Origin: an uncultured Ruminococcus sp.
GTDB taxonomy: Bacteria; Bacillota; Clostridia; Oscillospirales; Ruminococcaceae
DNA: 64,000 bases
Assembly: GCA_947176415.1 (NCBI GenBank)
Contig: CAMWQJ010000004.1
Location: 1 to 64,000, forward strand
Direction: 5' to 3'
The translations under genes and the position numbers were made by a program. The notes below the pieces were generated by a model, which saw only the letters and a list, made by a program, of their open reading frames with translations, did not search any database and was not told the DNA's origin. Shown piece after piece: positions 10,625 through 18,569 of the stretch (position 1 is the first letter of the stretch; each line of letters opens with the position of its first letter).

Positions 10625-12448
10625 TTATTTTGCTCTCTGCTTTGCCCTCTGCGAATTGTTGAGGATTCTTTTTCTTATTCGAAGTGATTCGGGAGTTACC
10701 TCTAAAAGCTCGTCGTCTGCGAGAAATTCAAGACAGTCTTCAAGACTTAAAATCCTGTGCGGAACGAGTCTCAAAGCGTCATCGCTACCGCTTGCACGTG
10801 TGTTTGTGAGGTGCTTTTTCTTGCATACATTTACAACAAGGTCTTCCGTTTTGGGAGAAGCACCGACAATCATTCCCTCATAAACCGCAGTACCGGCAGG
10901 TATGAAAAGCTGTCCACGCTCCTGAGCGTTGTAGAGACCATAAGTAACTGCCTCTCCCGTCTCAAAAGATACAAGAGACCCTGTTTTTCGGCGTTCAATA
11001 TCGCCCTTGTAAGCCTCATAGCCTTCAAATACATGACTCATAATGCCCTCGCCTTTTGTATCGGTCAGAAACTCGCTTTTGTAGCCGAAAAGTCCCCTCG
11101 CAGGAATGAGAAACTCAATTCTCGTCCTGCTTCCCTGAGGGTGCATATTCGTCATCTCACCTTTACGACTGCAAACTTTTTCCATTACAGCACCAACGCA
11201 GTCGTCAGGAACGTCAATAACAAGGCGTTCAATTGGTTCAAGTTTTCTGCCGTCCTCGCCCTCTTTGTAAAGTACACGGGGAGTTGATACGGAAAGTTCA
11301 TATCCCTCACGTCGCACATTTTCAATAAGTATTGAAAGGTGCATTTCTCCACGTCCTGCAACACTGAAAGAGTCCGTCGAATCGGTTTCGGTTACACGCA
11401 GTGAAACGTCCTTTAAAAGTTCACGGAAAAGTCTTTCACGGAGTTGACGTGAAGTAACATATTTTCCCTCACGTCCTGCAAACGGACTGTCATTTACAGA
11501 AAATGTCATTTCAACTGTCGGCTCGCTTATCTTGACAAACGGCAACGGCTCGGGGCAGTCAACCGCACAGACCGTATCGCCTATGGTGATGTTTTCAATT
11601 CCTGAAATCCATACAATATCGCCAGCCTGTGCCGTATCGACAGAAACACGGTTTAGCCCCTGAATCTGAAGAAGTGATACTATTTTGGAATTATAGTTTT
11701 TCTTACTGCCTGTATAGTCGCATACAGTAATCTGCTGATTTACATTTATTTTTCCTCTTACGATACGTCCTATGCCGATTCTGCCGACATATTCGTTATA
11801 GTCGATAGAGGAAATAAGCATCTGCAAAGGTTCTTCCTCATTGCCTTCTGGAGCATCAATATAGTTGATTATCGTATCGAAAAGCGGTTTTAAGTCCGTA
11901 CCTGTCTCGTACTGGCTGAGTGAAGCTGTACCGCTACGTCCCGAACAAAATAGAATTGGACTTTCAAGCTGTTCGTCATTGGCATCAAGGTCGAGAAGAA
12001 GTTCAAGAACTTCATCGCCTATTTCGTCAAGACGTGCATCGGGGCGGTCAATCTTGTTTACCACGACAATTATTTTATGTCCCATTTCAAGAGCCTTTGA
12101 AAGTACAAATCTCGTCTGTGGCATAGGTCCTTCGGCAGCGTCAACAAGCAGAAGAACGCCGTCCACCATTTCAAGAACACGTTCTACTTCACCGCCGAAA
12201 TCAGCGTGTCCGGGGGTGTCTATGATATTTATTTTCACGCCGTCGTACATTACAGACGTATTCTTTGCAAGAATTGTAATTCCTCTTTCTCTCTCTATGT
12301 CATTGGAGTCCATTACTCTTTCCGCTACGTTCTGGTTTTCACGGAAAACACCGCCCTGTTTTAGCATTTCGTCGACAAGTGTCGTCTTGCCGTGGTCGAC
12401 GTGGGCAATAATGGCGATATTTCTTAAATCATTTCTAATCATTTTCAT
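10625..12448 (-). CDS. typA: Ribosome-associated translational GTPase TypA/BipA
   Basis: 'NIAIIAHVDHGKTTLVDEMLKQGG', 'DTPGHADFGGEVERVLEMVDG', 607 aa. Confidence 0.96.
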   Translation of the reverse strand: MKMIRNDLRNIAIIAHVDHGKTTLVDEMLKQGGVFRENQNVAERVMDSNDIERERGITILAKNTSVMYDGVKINIIDTPGHADFGGEVERVLEMVDGVLLLVDAAEGPMPQTRFVLSKALEMGHKIIVVVNKIDRPDARLDEIGDEVLELLLDLDANDEQLESPILFCSGRSGTASLSQYETGTDLKPLFDTIINYIDAPEGNEEEPLQMLISSIDYNEYVGRIGIGRIVRGKINVNQQITVCDYTGSKKNYNSKIVSLLQIQGLNRVSVDTAQAGDIVWISGIENITIGDTVCAVDCPEPLPFVKISEPTVEMTFSVNDSPFAGREGKYVTSRQLRERLFRELLKDVSLRVTETDSTDSFSVAGRGEMHLSILIENVRREGYELSVSTPRVLYKEGEDGRKLEPIERLVIDVPDDCVGAVMEKVCSRKGEMTNMHPQGSRTRIEFLIPARGLFGYKSEFLTDTKGEGIMSHVFEGYEAYKGDIERRKTGSLVSFETGEAVTYGLYNAQERGQLFIPAGTAVYEGMIVGASPKTEDLVVNVCKKKHLTNTRASGSDDALRLVPHRILSLEDCLEFLADDELLEVTPESLRIRKRILNNSQRAKQRAK

Positions 12449-12467
12449 TTCCTCCGAATTATTTTTT

Positions 12468-12797
12468 TTATATTAAACGTTCCTCAAAATCACAGGCACA
12501 GACAACAGAATTATCTTTTTTAAGGAAGTAAATAAGCTGTCTTATATTGTTTATATAGGTATTTTCGGGGACGTTTTTGTTTTCAATATCAATAATGAAT
12601 TTCCAGTAAAGAAAATCAAGATTTTCGGGAATATATTCTTTGTTTTTTCTTATATCCATATCACACCATTCCGAAACTATACCGGACAAAGCTGTTTTTT
12701 GTCCGCTGACGAAATTTTTTACATTTTCAAAAAAATCATCATATTCCGAAATCGTATCAACGAATATTTTACAATAAAGATTTTCAATCATTGTCAC
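12468..12797 (-). CDS. Small acidic protein of unknown function (immunity-like)
   Basis: 109 aa, acidic/aromatic-rich, next to a second similar-sized ORF on the same strand. Confidence 0.5.
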   Translation of the reverse strand: MTMIENLYCKIFVDTISEYDDFFENVKNFVSGQKTALSGIVSEWCDMDIRKNKEYIPENLDFLYWKFIIDIENKNVPENTYINNIRQLIYFLKKDNSVVCACDFEERLI

Positions 12798-12800
12798 ATC

Positions 12801-13166
12801 TCATAAATATTCAATATATATTGTAAGATTATTTTCATAGGCTCTTGTGAACATCTCAATAAGGATTTTAAGAACCTCATGACTTTTAGCAAAATGCATT
12901 TTTGAATTATCAACATTTTGCAGTTGATATAAGGCTGACTGAATGTCGGGGATTTTCCAGTTGTCATTATCAAAATCCATACATAGCTGATAGTATTTGG
13001 CAAGACTTGTCCAGCCGTTTTCGTCGGATTCAATAGTATTGATTATGTCACTGAAATATCCGTCCCATACGTGAAATTTTTCTATAATGTAATCGTCGTT
13101 ATAAAGACAGAAAATATATTCCGGTTCACCCTCGAAACCGTCATAATAGGTATAAATTTCAGTCAT
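12801..13166 (-). CDS. Small acidic protein of unknown function (immunity-like)
   Basis: 121 aa, Tyr/Asp/Glu-rich; 3-nt gap to the following ORF. Confidence 0.5.
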   Translation of the reverse strand: MTEIYTYYDGFEGEPEYIFCLYNDDYIIEKFHVWDGYFSDIINTIESDENGWTSLAKYYQLCMDFDNDNWKIPDIQSALYQLQNVDNSKMHFAKSHEVLKILIEMFTRAYENNLTIYIEYL

Positions 13167-13327
13167 CGTTTGAACTCACAGCAAAATAAATACATTTATG
13201 CACAATATAAAGCAATTTCAGTGCAAAACATCTTTTTTTCAGCACATAAAAAAGCCCTTGCAGATAAATGCAAGGTCAAACTATATGCTGAAAATAAAAA
13301 CAACCCCGATATTTCGGGGCATTCTTA

Positions 13328-13413
13328 TGGTGGGAGAGGATGGATTCGGACCATCGAAGCTGAAAAGCAACAGATTTACAGTCTGCCCCCTTTGGCCACT
13401 CGGGAACTCTCCC
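13328..13413 (-). tRNA. tRNA-Tyr(GTA)
   Basis: Reverse complement GGGAGAGTTCCCGAGTGGCC...GACTGTAAATCTG...CTCTCCCACCA; long variable arm; CCA encoded. Confidence 0.95.
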
Positions 13414-13425
13414 ACTATTTAAAAA

Positions 13426-13501
13426 TGGAGCTGGTGGACGGACTCGAACCCCCGACCTGCTGATTACAAATCAGCTGCTCTACCAACTGAGCTACACCAG
13501 C
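13426..13501 (-). tRNA. tRNA-Thr(TGT)
   Basis: Reverse complement GCTGGTGTAGCTCAGTTGGTAGAGCAGCTGATTTGTAATCAGCAGGTCGGGGGTTCGAGTCC...CACCAGCTCCA. Confidence 0.95.
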
Positions 13502-13615
13502 TTAAATAACTTCTTTGTCACTCGACTTTTTTATTATATCACATAATTTCCGATTTGTCAAGTGTTTTCTGAAAATTTTTTCAAAAAATTTTTTTCGGAA
13601 ATTTTTAACAGACAG

Positions 13616-13689
13616 TCGAGGCGACAGGACTCGAACCTGCGGCATCTTGGTCCCAAACCAAGCACTCTACCAAACTGAGCTACGCCTCG
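13616..13689 (-). tRNA. tRNA-Pro(TGG)
   Basis: Reverse complement CGAGGCGTAGCTCAGTTTGGTAGAGTGCTTGGTTTGGGACCAAGATGCCGCAGGTTCGAGTCCTGTCGCCTCGA; CCA not encoded. Confidence 0.94.
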
Positions 13690-13864
13690 GACGGTGTTGT
13701 CCATGTCAGACAGCTTTTATATTATATCAGAAAAAAATCAGAATGTCAAGAGGATTTGCAAAAATCGTGATTTTATACAAAAAAACTTTATATAATTATG
13801 CGTATTCCACAAAGAAAAACGCTGTCACACGGATATGCGACAGCTTATACTTACAATAATAAAA

Positions 13865-14134
13865 TTATTCTTCTTCCTCTTCCTCTTCTTCTTCCTCGTC
13901 ATCTTCAGCTGTTTCGTCTTCAGATTCTTCTTCTGTTTCCTCTTCGGAACTTTCTTCCTCTTCGGACTTTTCTTCAGCTACATCAAGCTCGATATCGTCG
14001 TCCTCATCATAGAAATCGTCATCATCGAAATCATCATAATCATCTTCTGAGTCTTTCTTGAGAATGCGTGAAACGACTGCACCGACAACCGTAGCAGCAC
14101 CGACGACGAGTAAACCTGCTAAAAACTTGTTCAT
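13865..14134 (-). CDS. Small membrane-associated protein with extreme Asp/Glu-rich C-terminus
   Basis: Start reassigned to MNKFLAGLLVVGAATVVGAVVSRILKK; remaining ~60 residues almost all D/E/S. Confidence 0.65.
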   Translation of the reverse strand: MNKFLAGLLVVGAATVVGAVVSRILKKDSEDDYDDFDDDDFYDEDDDIELDVAEEKSEEEESSEEETEEESEDETAEDDEEEEEEEEEE

Positions 14135-14242
14135 TTTTAAATCCTCTTTTCTCCGCAAGGTAATTTCCGTAAAACCGCTTGCGGACGGTCTGCAAAAAAG
14201 CATAGATATATTATATCATACTTTTTTGGAAATTTCAATAGC

Positions 14243-14965
14243 TTACATATTATTTGTTAAAAACATCAAAATTGAGAGGGCAGTTATTGGTGCAGTTTCA
14301 CAACGGAGTATTCTTTTTCCGAGCCATATACGCTCCGCACCGCTTTCAACTGCTGAAACAACCTCGTCAGAATCAAAACCACCTTCACTGCCGACAAACA
14401 GTCCGACTGACTTTATATTGCTGAAATTTATTTCATTAAAAGATTTTCCGCCCTGTTCTTCGTAAAGAATAATATTTTTGTCAAGCTGAGATGAAATTTC
14501 AAGCGACTGCTTTAAATTTACAATTCCTGTGATTTCGGGAATAATTCCCCGCCCCGATTGCTTTGAAGCCTGTTCGGCTATTTTATGCAGGCGTGGAAGT
14601 TTTTTGTTAAAATCCTTTTCGTCGGGTCTTGAAATACATCTCCTCGTCAGAACAGGGACAATCCTTGAAACGCCAAGTTCAATGCTTTTCTGTATTATAT
14701 ACTCCAGCTTGTCAAGTTTCGGGACAGCCTGAAAAAGAGTTACATAAATATCAGGCTCGCTTGCACACGGGATTTTTTCGTCAAGTTGCAGAAATACGGA
14801 GTCCGCAGTAATGCTTTCTATCGTGCAGTTGTAATCTATACCATTACAGCATACGGTTATTTTCTCGCCCTTTTTCATTCGTAGAGACCGCCCTATATGA
14901 CGTGCGTCGTCGCCTGTAAGAATAATATTTTCCTCGTCAATTTCGTTTCTGAAAAATCTTGGCAC
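14243..14965 (-). CDS. rsmE: 16S rRNA (uracil1498-N3)-methyltransferase
   Basis: 'MPRFF', 'LFQAVPKLDKLEYIIQKSIELGV', 'GLFVGSEGGFDSDEV', 'LGKRILRCETAPI'. Confidence 0.94.
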   Translation of the reverse strand: MPRFFRNEIDEENIILTGDDARHIGRSLRMKKGEKITVCCNGIDYNCTIESITADSVFLQLDEKIPCASEPDIYVTLFQAVPKLDKLEYIIQKSIELGVSRIVPVLTRRCISRPDEKDFNKKLPRLHKIAEQASKQSGRGIIPEITGIVNLKQSLEISSQLDKNIILYEEQGGKSFNEINFSNIKSVGLFVGSEGGFDSDEVVSAVESGAERIWLGKRILRCETAPITALSILMFLTNNM

Positions 14966-14977
14966 ATTTTCACCCCT

Positions 14978-15973
14978 TTAATACGGTTCAACCATTTTGT
15001 GACTTATATACGCAACTCCTGAGCCGTAGTCGATTTCATACCAGTAATTGTCAATAAGATTATACACATTATAGACCTGTCCCTGCGAGGCATAGCCGAG
15101 AACGTCATCTCCCTCGCATATTTTCGGGTATCTGTTTATGCAGGCTGAATTTTTTGAAACAATAACCTGAGAGCATACAGAGGGGGGGATTTCAGGAGAA
15201 GCACCGAGAGCTATATAACTTTTCGGAACGTAACCTATCCTGTATGACTGACTTCCAAAATCACGCCTTATAAAATACCAGTCGTCAACACTGCCGAGAA
15301 TCTCAACACCGCCGTCCCTGTAAAGCATATATTTTACGTCTTTATAGCTGTCGGAGGACGGCTCGGAAAATATATAACAGCTTTCGACAATACAATAGCC
15401 CTCTGTTCTGTTTTCGACATATTTCTGATATGAAAGCGGAGTTGCATATTTGACATTGAAGTCATCAAAATCAAACTGTATTGTTATATTATTTTCAATG
15501 TTATTTGCAATATTTATTTCAGGACTTTCATTATTCGCTTCCTGAACGGCTACTGGCTGGGTTTCCTGAGGTGGTTGTTGTCCCGTTTCCGCAGGCTGTG
15601 CCGACGTTTCGGGCTGTGTTTCGGGAATTACTTCAATCGCAGAGAATGAAATGTTACTTAACTTCACATAACCTGTAAAGCCGTTTGCTGAAATATATGC
15701 CCACTGCTGTTCGGAATGGTTAAAGACAACTTCATCATTTGTATAGAGTCTGCAAAGTACAGAGCCGTTATCAATACTGCTTTTCATTTCAACATATTCT
15801 TCACCCGACGGAATGACTATATATGCAGATGTATCGGCACTTTCGCCGTCATCTGTGGTTTTTTCCGTTTCTTGAATAATATTGTTTTCCGAGATGTTAT
15901 TATTGCTGTCGGACTGTTTTCCACACGATGTCAGCATGGCAACAACACACAACAGACAGATTATTTTTTTCAT
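14978..15973 (-). CDS. Lipoprotein with SH3b-like domains
   Basis: Lipobox MLTSCG; SH3b-like 'LYTNDEVVFNHSEQQWAYISANGFTGYVKLS'; Gln/Pro-rich linker. Confidence 0.7.
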   Translation of the reverse strand: MKKIICLLCVVAMLTSCGKQSDSNNNISENNIIQETEKTTDDGESADTSAYIVIPSGEEYVEMKSSIDNGSVLCRLYTNDEVVFNHSEQQWAYISANGFTGYVKLSNISFSAIEVIPETQPETSAQPAETGQQPPQETQPVAVQEANNESPEINIANNIENNITIQFDFDDFNVKYATPLSYQKYVENRTEGYCIVESCYIFSEPSSDSYKDVKYMLYRDGGVEILGSVDDWYFIRRDFGSQSYRIGYVPKSYIALGASPEIPPSVCSQVIVSKNSACINRYPKICEGDDVLGYASQGQVYNVYNLIDNYWYEIDYGSGVAYISHKMVEPY

Positions 15974-16228
15974 TTTTACCCCCTTGTTCTGAATATTTCA
16001 GGCACTAAAGCCGTATTACTTCTATTATACATCATATTTCTGCATTTTTCAAGTATTATCCGCTGTCATATTATACAAGAAAATATTATGTTTTTTGATA
16101 TTTGTTACAAAAAATATTGCTGTTCTCTATTTGTACATAGTTTGTTAACAATTTGCATGAAAATTATGTTATAATAGGATTATCATTATTTTGTCAAACA
16201 GTTTTTTGTTAAGAGAGGAGTATTTTAT

Positions 16229-18373
16229 ATGTCCAAAAAGGGAAATTTCAAAAAGAGACTTACAGCTTTCACAGCCTCGGCAGTCATGGCAGTAAGTTCG
16301 CTTGCGGGAACGGCTTTAACTTCCGTTTCGGCTGAGTCGGATTTAGGTCTTGACAATTATGCAAAACTTTTACAGTATTCGCTTTACTTCTATGACGCAA
16401 ACTACTGCGGTATAGGTGCAGGCGAAAAGTCCCACTTCTCGTGGCGTGGCGACTGTCACACGGACGGAACGGCTAACGGCGGATTCCATGACGCAGGCGA
16501 CGGCATTATATGCGGTCTTACGGAGGGATTTACGGCTTCAACACTCGGCTGGATGTACTATGAGTATAAGGACGAATTTGAAAAGACAGGTACTTATGTA
16601 CATTACAAGGACATTATGGACGAATTTGCACAGTTTTTCAAGACCTGCACTACTCTTGACGGAAGCGGAAATGTAACAAGGTTTATCTATGAGATAGGCG
16701 ACGACGGTGCAGACCACAGCAAGTGGAAAGCTCCCGAAGCTATGTCAAGAAACAGCAATGAATATTATTCCACAACAGACGGTGCAAGCAACGTTGCCGC
16801 ACAGTATGCAGCCGCACTTGCACAGCAGTATATAAATTTCGGCGACGAGGAAGCTCTTGTATATGCAAAGGCTCTTTATGAATTTGCTTCAAAAAACCGC
16901 AAGATGACTTATGACCAGTCTACATATTCAGACAAGAGCGTTGATGATGATATTGCATGGGCTGCGGGCTGGCTTTACATCGCAACGGGTGAACAGCCTT
17001 ATCTTGCGGAAAACAGCAAGGATTTAAGCGGTAAAAATGACTGGACAGACGATTATTGCTATGCAAATTCGTGGCTTGCTTCGGCTATTTTAAATGCTGA
17101 AATTACTGGTAACTGGTCTAAGCCTGTAAGCTATATTCAGAATATAGTAAATCAGAATCAGAATAAATTCTACATCATGAACTCATGGGGAAGTGCAAGG
17201 CATAACACTCTTATGCAGACCTGTGCAATGGTTACAACAAAACACAAAGACAAGTCGGGAGCAGATTTCTCTGAATGGTGTAAGAAACAGATGAATATGA
17301 TTCTCGGCGAGAATAATGCAAATATATGTCTTGTTGTAGGATATAACGACGTTTCCGCAACTTCTCCGCACCACCGTGCAGCGTCTAACCTTGATGTAGG
17401 CGATTCATGGCAGAACTGGTATTCGAGAGACTACGCAAGTATTCCTGGAAGTCATGTTCTTTACGGTGCACTCTGTGGCGGTCCTTCAAATGAAGATTTC
17501 AACAGTTTCAAAAATGACATCACAGACGCTGTTTCAAATGAGGTTGCACTTGATTATCAGGTTGGACTTGTCGGTGCTGCTGTAGGTCTTTACAGCTATT
17601 TCGGTACGGGTGCTGTTGTTGATTCAATCGGCGACGAGGTTACTGTATATGACGAGGAAATAGCAGTTGCACAGGGAAAAATTCCCGTTGTTGAAGATAC
17701 AACTACAACTACCACCACGGAAGAGTCCACAACAACAACTACCACAGAAACTACTACAACAACAACTACTACTACCACCACAACAACAACTACTACTACT
17801 GAAACGACCCCTGTAGAAACAACTACAACAACACCTGTTGAAACTTCTGTTGTTATTATAATTGACTCATATCCGACAAAACTTGAATATACAGTAGGTG
17901 AGGAATTAGACCTTACGGGTGGTAGCTATCATGCTGTTGGAATTGATTCAAACGGCGGAAACTTCCATACACAAACAGTGAGCATGACAGACAATACGGA
18001 TAGTTATTATGTCGACAGTTCACAGTTTGACAACACAAAAGCAGGTACTTACAAAATATATGTAAATATGAAGACCGCACAGACTTATTTTGAGGTTACT
18101 GTAAAGAACTCAGCGGATACAGATAATGTAAAATATGGCGACGCAGATGAAGACGGAGAAGTAAACATCAATGACGCTGTACTTATTATGCAGTCAAATG
18201 CAAATCCCGATAAGTATCAGCTTACGGAACAGGGCAAGAAGAATGCTGACGTTGTTGACGGTGACGGCGTAACAAATACTGATGCACTCGCTATTCAGTT
18301 TGTTGAATCAAGAACAATCACTCCCGACCAGTTCCCGATTACTTCGGCACAGCTTGACGAACTCAGCCAGTAA
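16229..18373 (+). CDS. Cellulosomal GH9 glycoside hydrolase (GH9, Thr linker, Ig-like domain, dockerin)
   Basis: 'NYAKLLQYSLYFYDANYCG...GGFHDAGD', 'SPHHRAAS', 'SNEVALDYQ'; poly-Thr linker; dockerin 'YGDADEDGEVNINDAVLIMQS...ADVVDGDGVTNTDALAIQ'. Confidence 0.93.
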   Translation: MSKKGNFKKRLTAFTASAVMAVSSLAGTALTSVSAESDLGLDNYAKLLQYSLYFYDANYCGIGAGEKSHFSWRGDCHTDGTANGGFHDAGDGIICGLTEGFTASTLGWMYYEYKDEFEKTGTYVHYKDIMDEFAQFFKTCTTLDGSGNVTRFIYEIGDDGADHSKWKAPEAMSRNSNEYYSTTDGASNVAAQYAAALAQQYINFGDEEALVYAKALYEFASKNRKMTYDQSTYSDKSVDDDIAWAAGWLYIATGEQPYLAENSKDLSGKNDWTDDYCYANSWLASAILNAEITGNWSKPVSYIQNIVNQNQNKFYIMNSWGSARHNTLMQTCAMVTTKHKDKSGADFSEWCKKQMNMILGENNANICLVVGYNDVSATSPHHRAASNLDVGDSWQNWYSRDYASIPGSHVLYGALCGGPSNEDFNSFKNDITDAVSNEVALDYQVGLVGAAVGLYSYFGTGAVVDSIGDEVTVYDEEIAVAQGKIPVVEDTTTTTTTEESTTTTTTETTTTTTTTTTTTTTTTTETTPVETTTTTPVETSVVIIIDSYPTKLEYTVGEELDLTGGSYHAVGIDSNGGNFHTQTVSMTDNTDSYYVDSSQFDNTKAGTYKIYVNMKTAQTYFEVTVKNSADTDNVKYGDADEDGEVNINDAVLIMQSNANPDKYQLTEQGKKNADVVDGDGVTNTDALAIQFVESRTITPDQFPITSAQLDELSQ

Positions 18374-18392
18374 TAATTAAAAAATTTCTTTC

Positions 18393-18426
18393 GGAACGTG
18401 CCTTAACGGTGCGTTCCTGTTTTTAT
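18393..18426 (+). terminator. Putative terminator between GH9 genes
   Basis: ggaacg...cgttcc stem then tgttttta. Confidence 0.5.
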
Positions 18427-18569
18427 GCGGACTATTTATTAACAAAATATTAACTGTAATTATATTGTAATAATTCAGTAATAAATCTGTAATCCATTCA
18501 GTTACAAAACAGTGTATAATTAGGTTAGCATAATGCGGATAAAAATTTTCAAGAAAGAGGGCAATTATT

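Noticed and set aside
10757-12476. Several plus-strand ORFs antisense to typA
   Set aside because: Fully inside a strongly conserved GTPase gene on the other strand; no RBS or family resemblance.
12794-13033. Alternative minus-strand ORF (79 aa)
   Set aside because: Overlaps 12801-13166 in another frame, which has more natural protein composition and spacing.
13071-13859. Plus-strand ORFs (13071-13463, 13198-13422, 13515-13859)
   Set aside because: They run through the minus-strand tRNA-Tyr, tRNA-Thr and tRNA-Pro genes; spurious.
17596-17781. Minus-strand ORF rich in Val (MVVVVVVV...)
   Set aside because: Antisense of the poly-Thr linker codons (ACA/ACT) of the GH9 gene; low complexity, not a real gene.
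17695-17830. Dense short repeats that could look like a CRISPR or satellite array
   Set aside because: They are ACA/ACT codon repeats encoding a Thr linker in frame; no direct repeat plus unique spacer pattern. No CRISPR array seen anywhere in the window.
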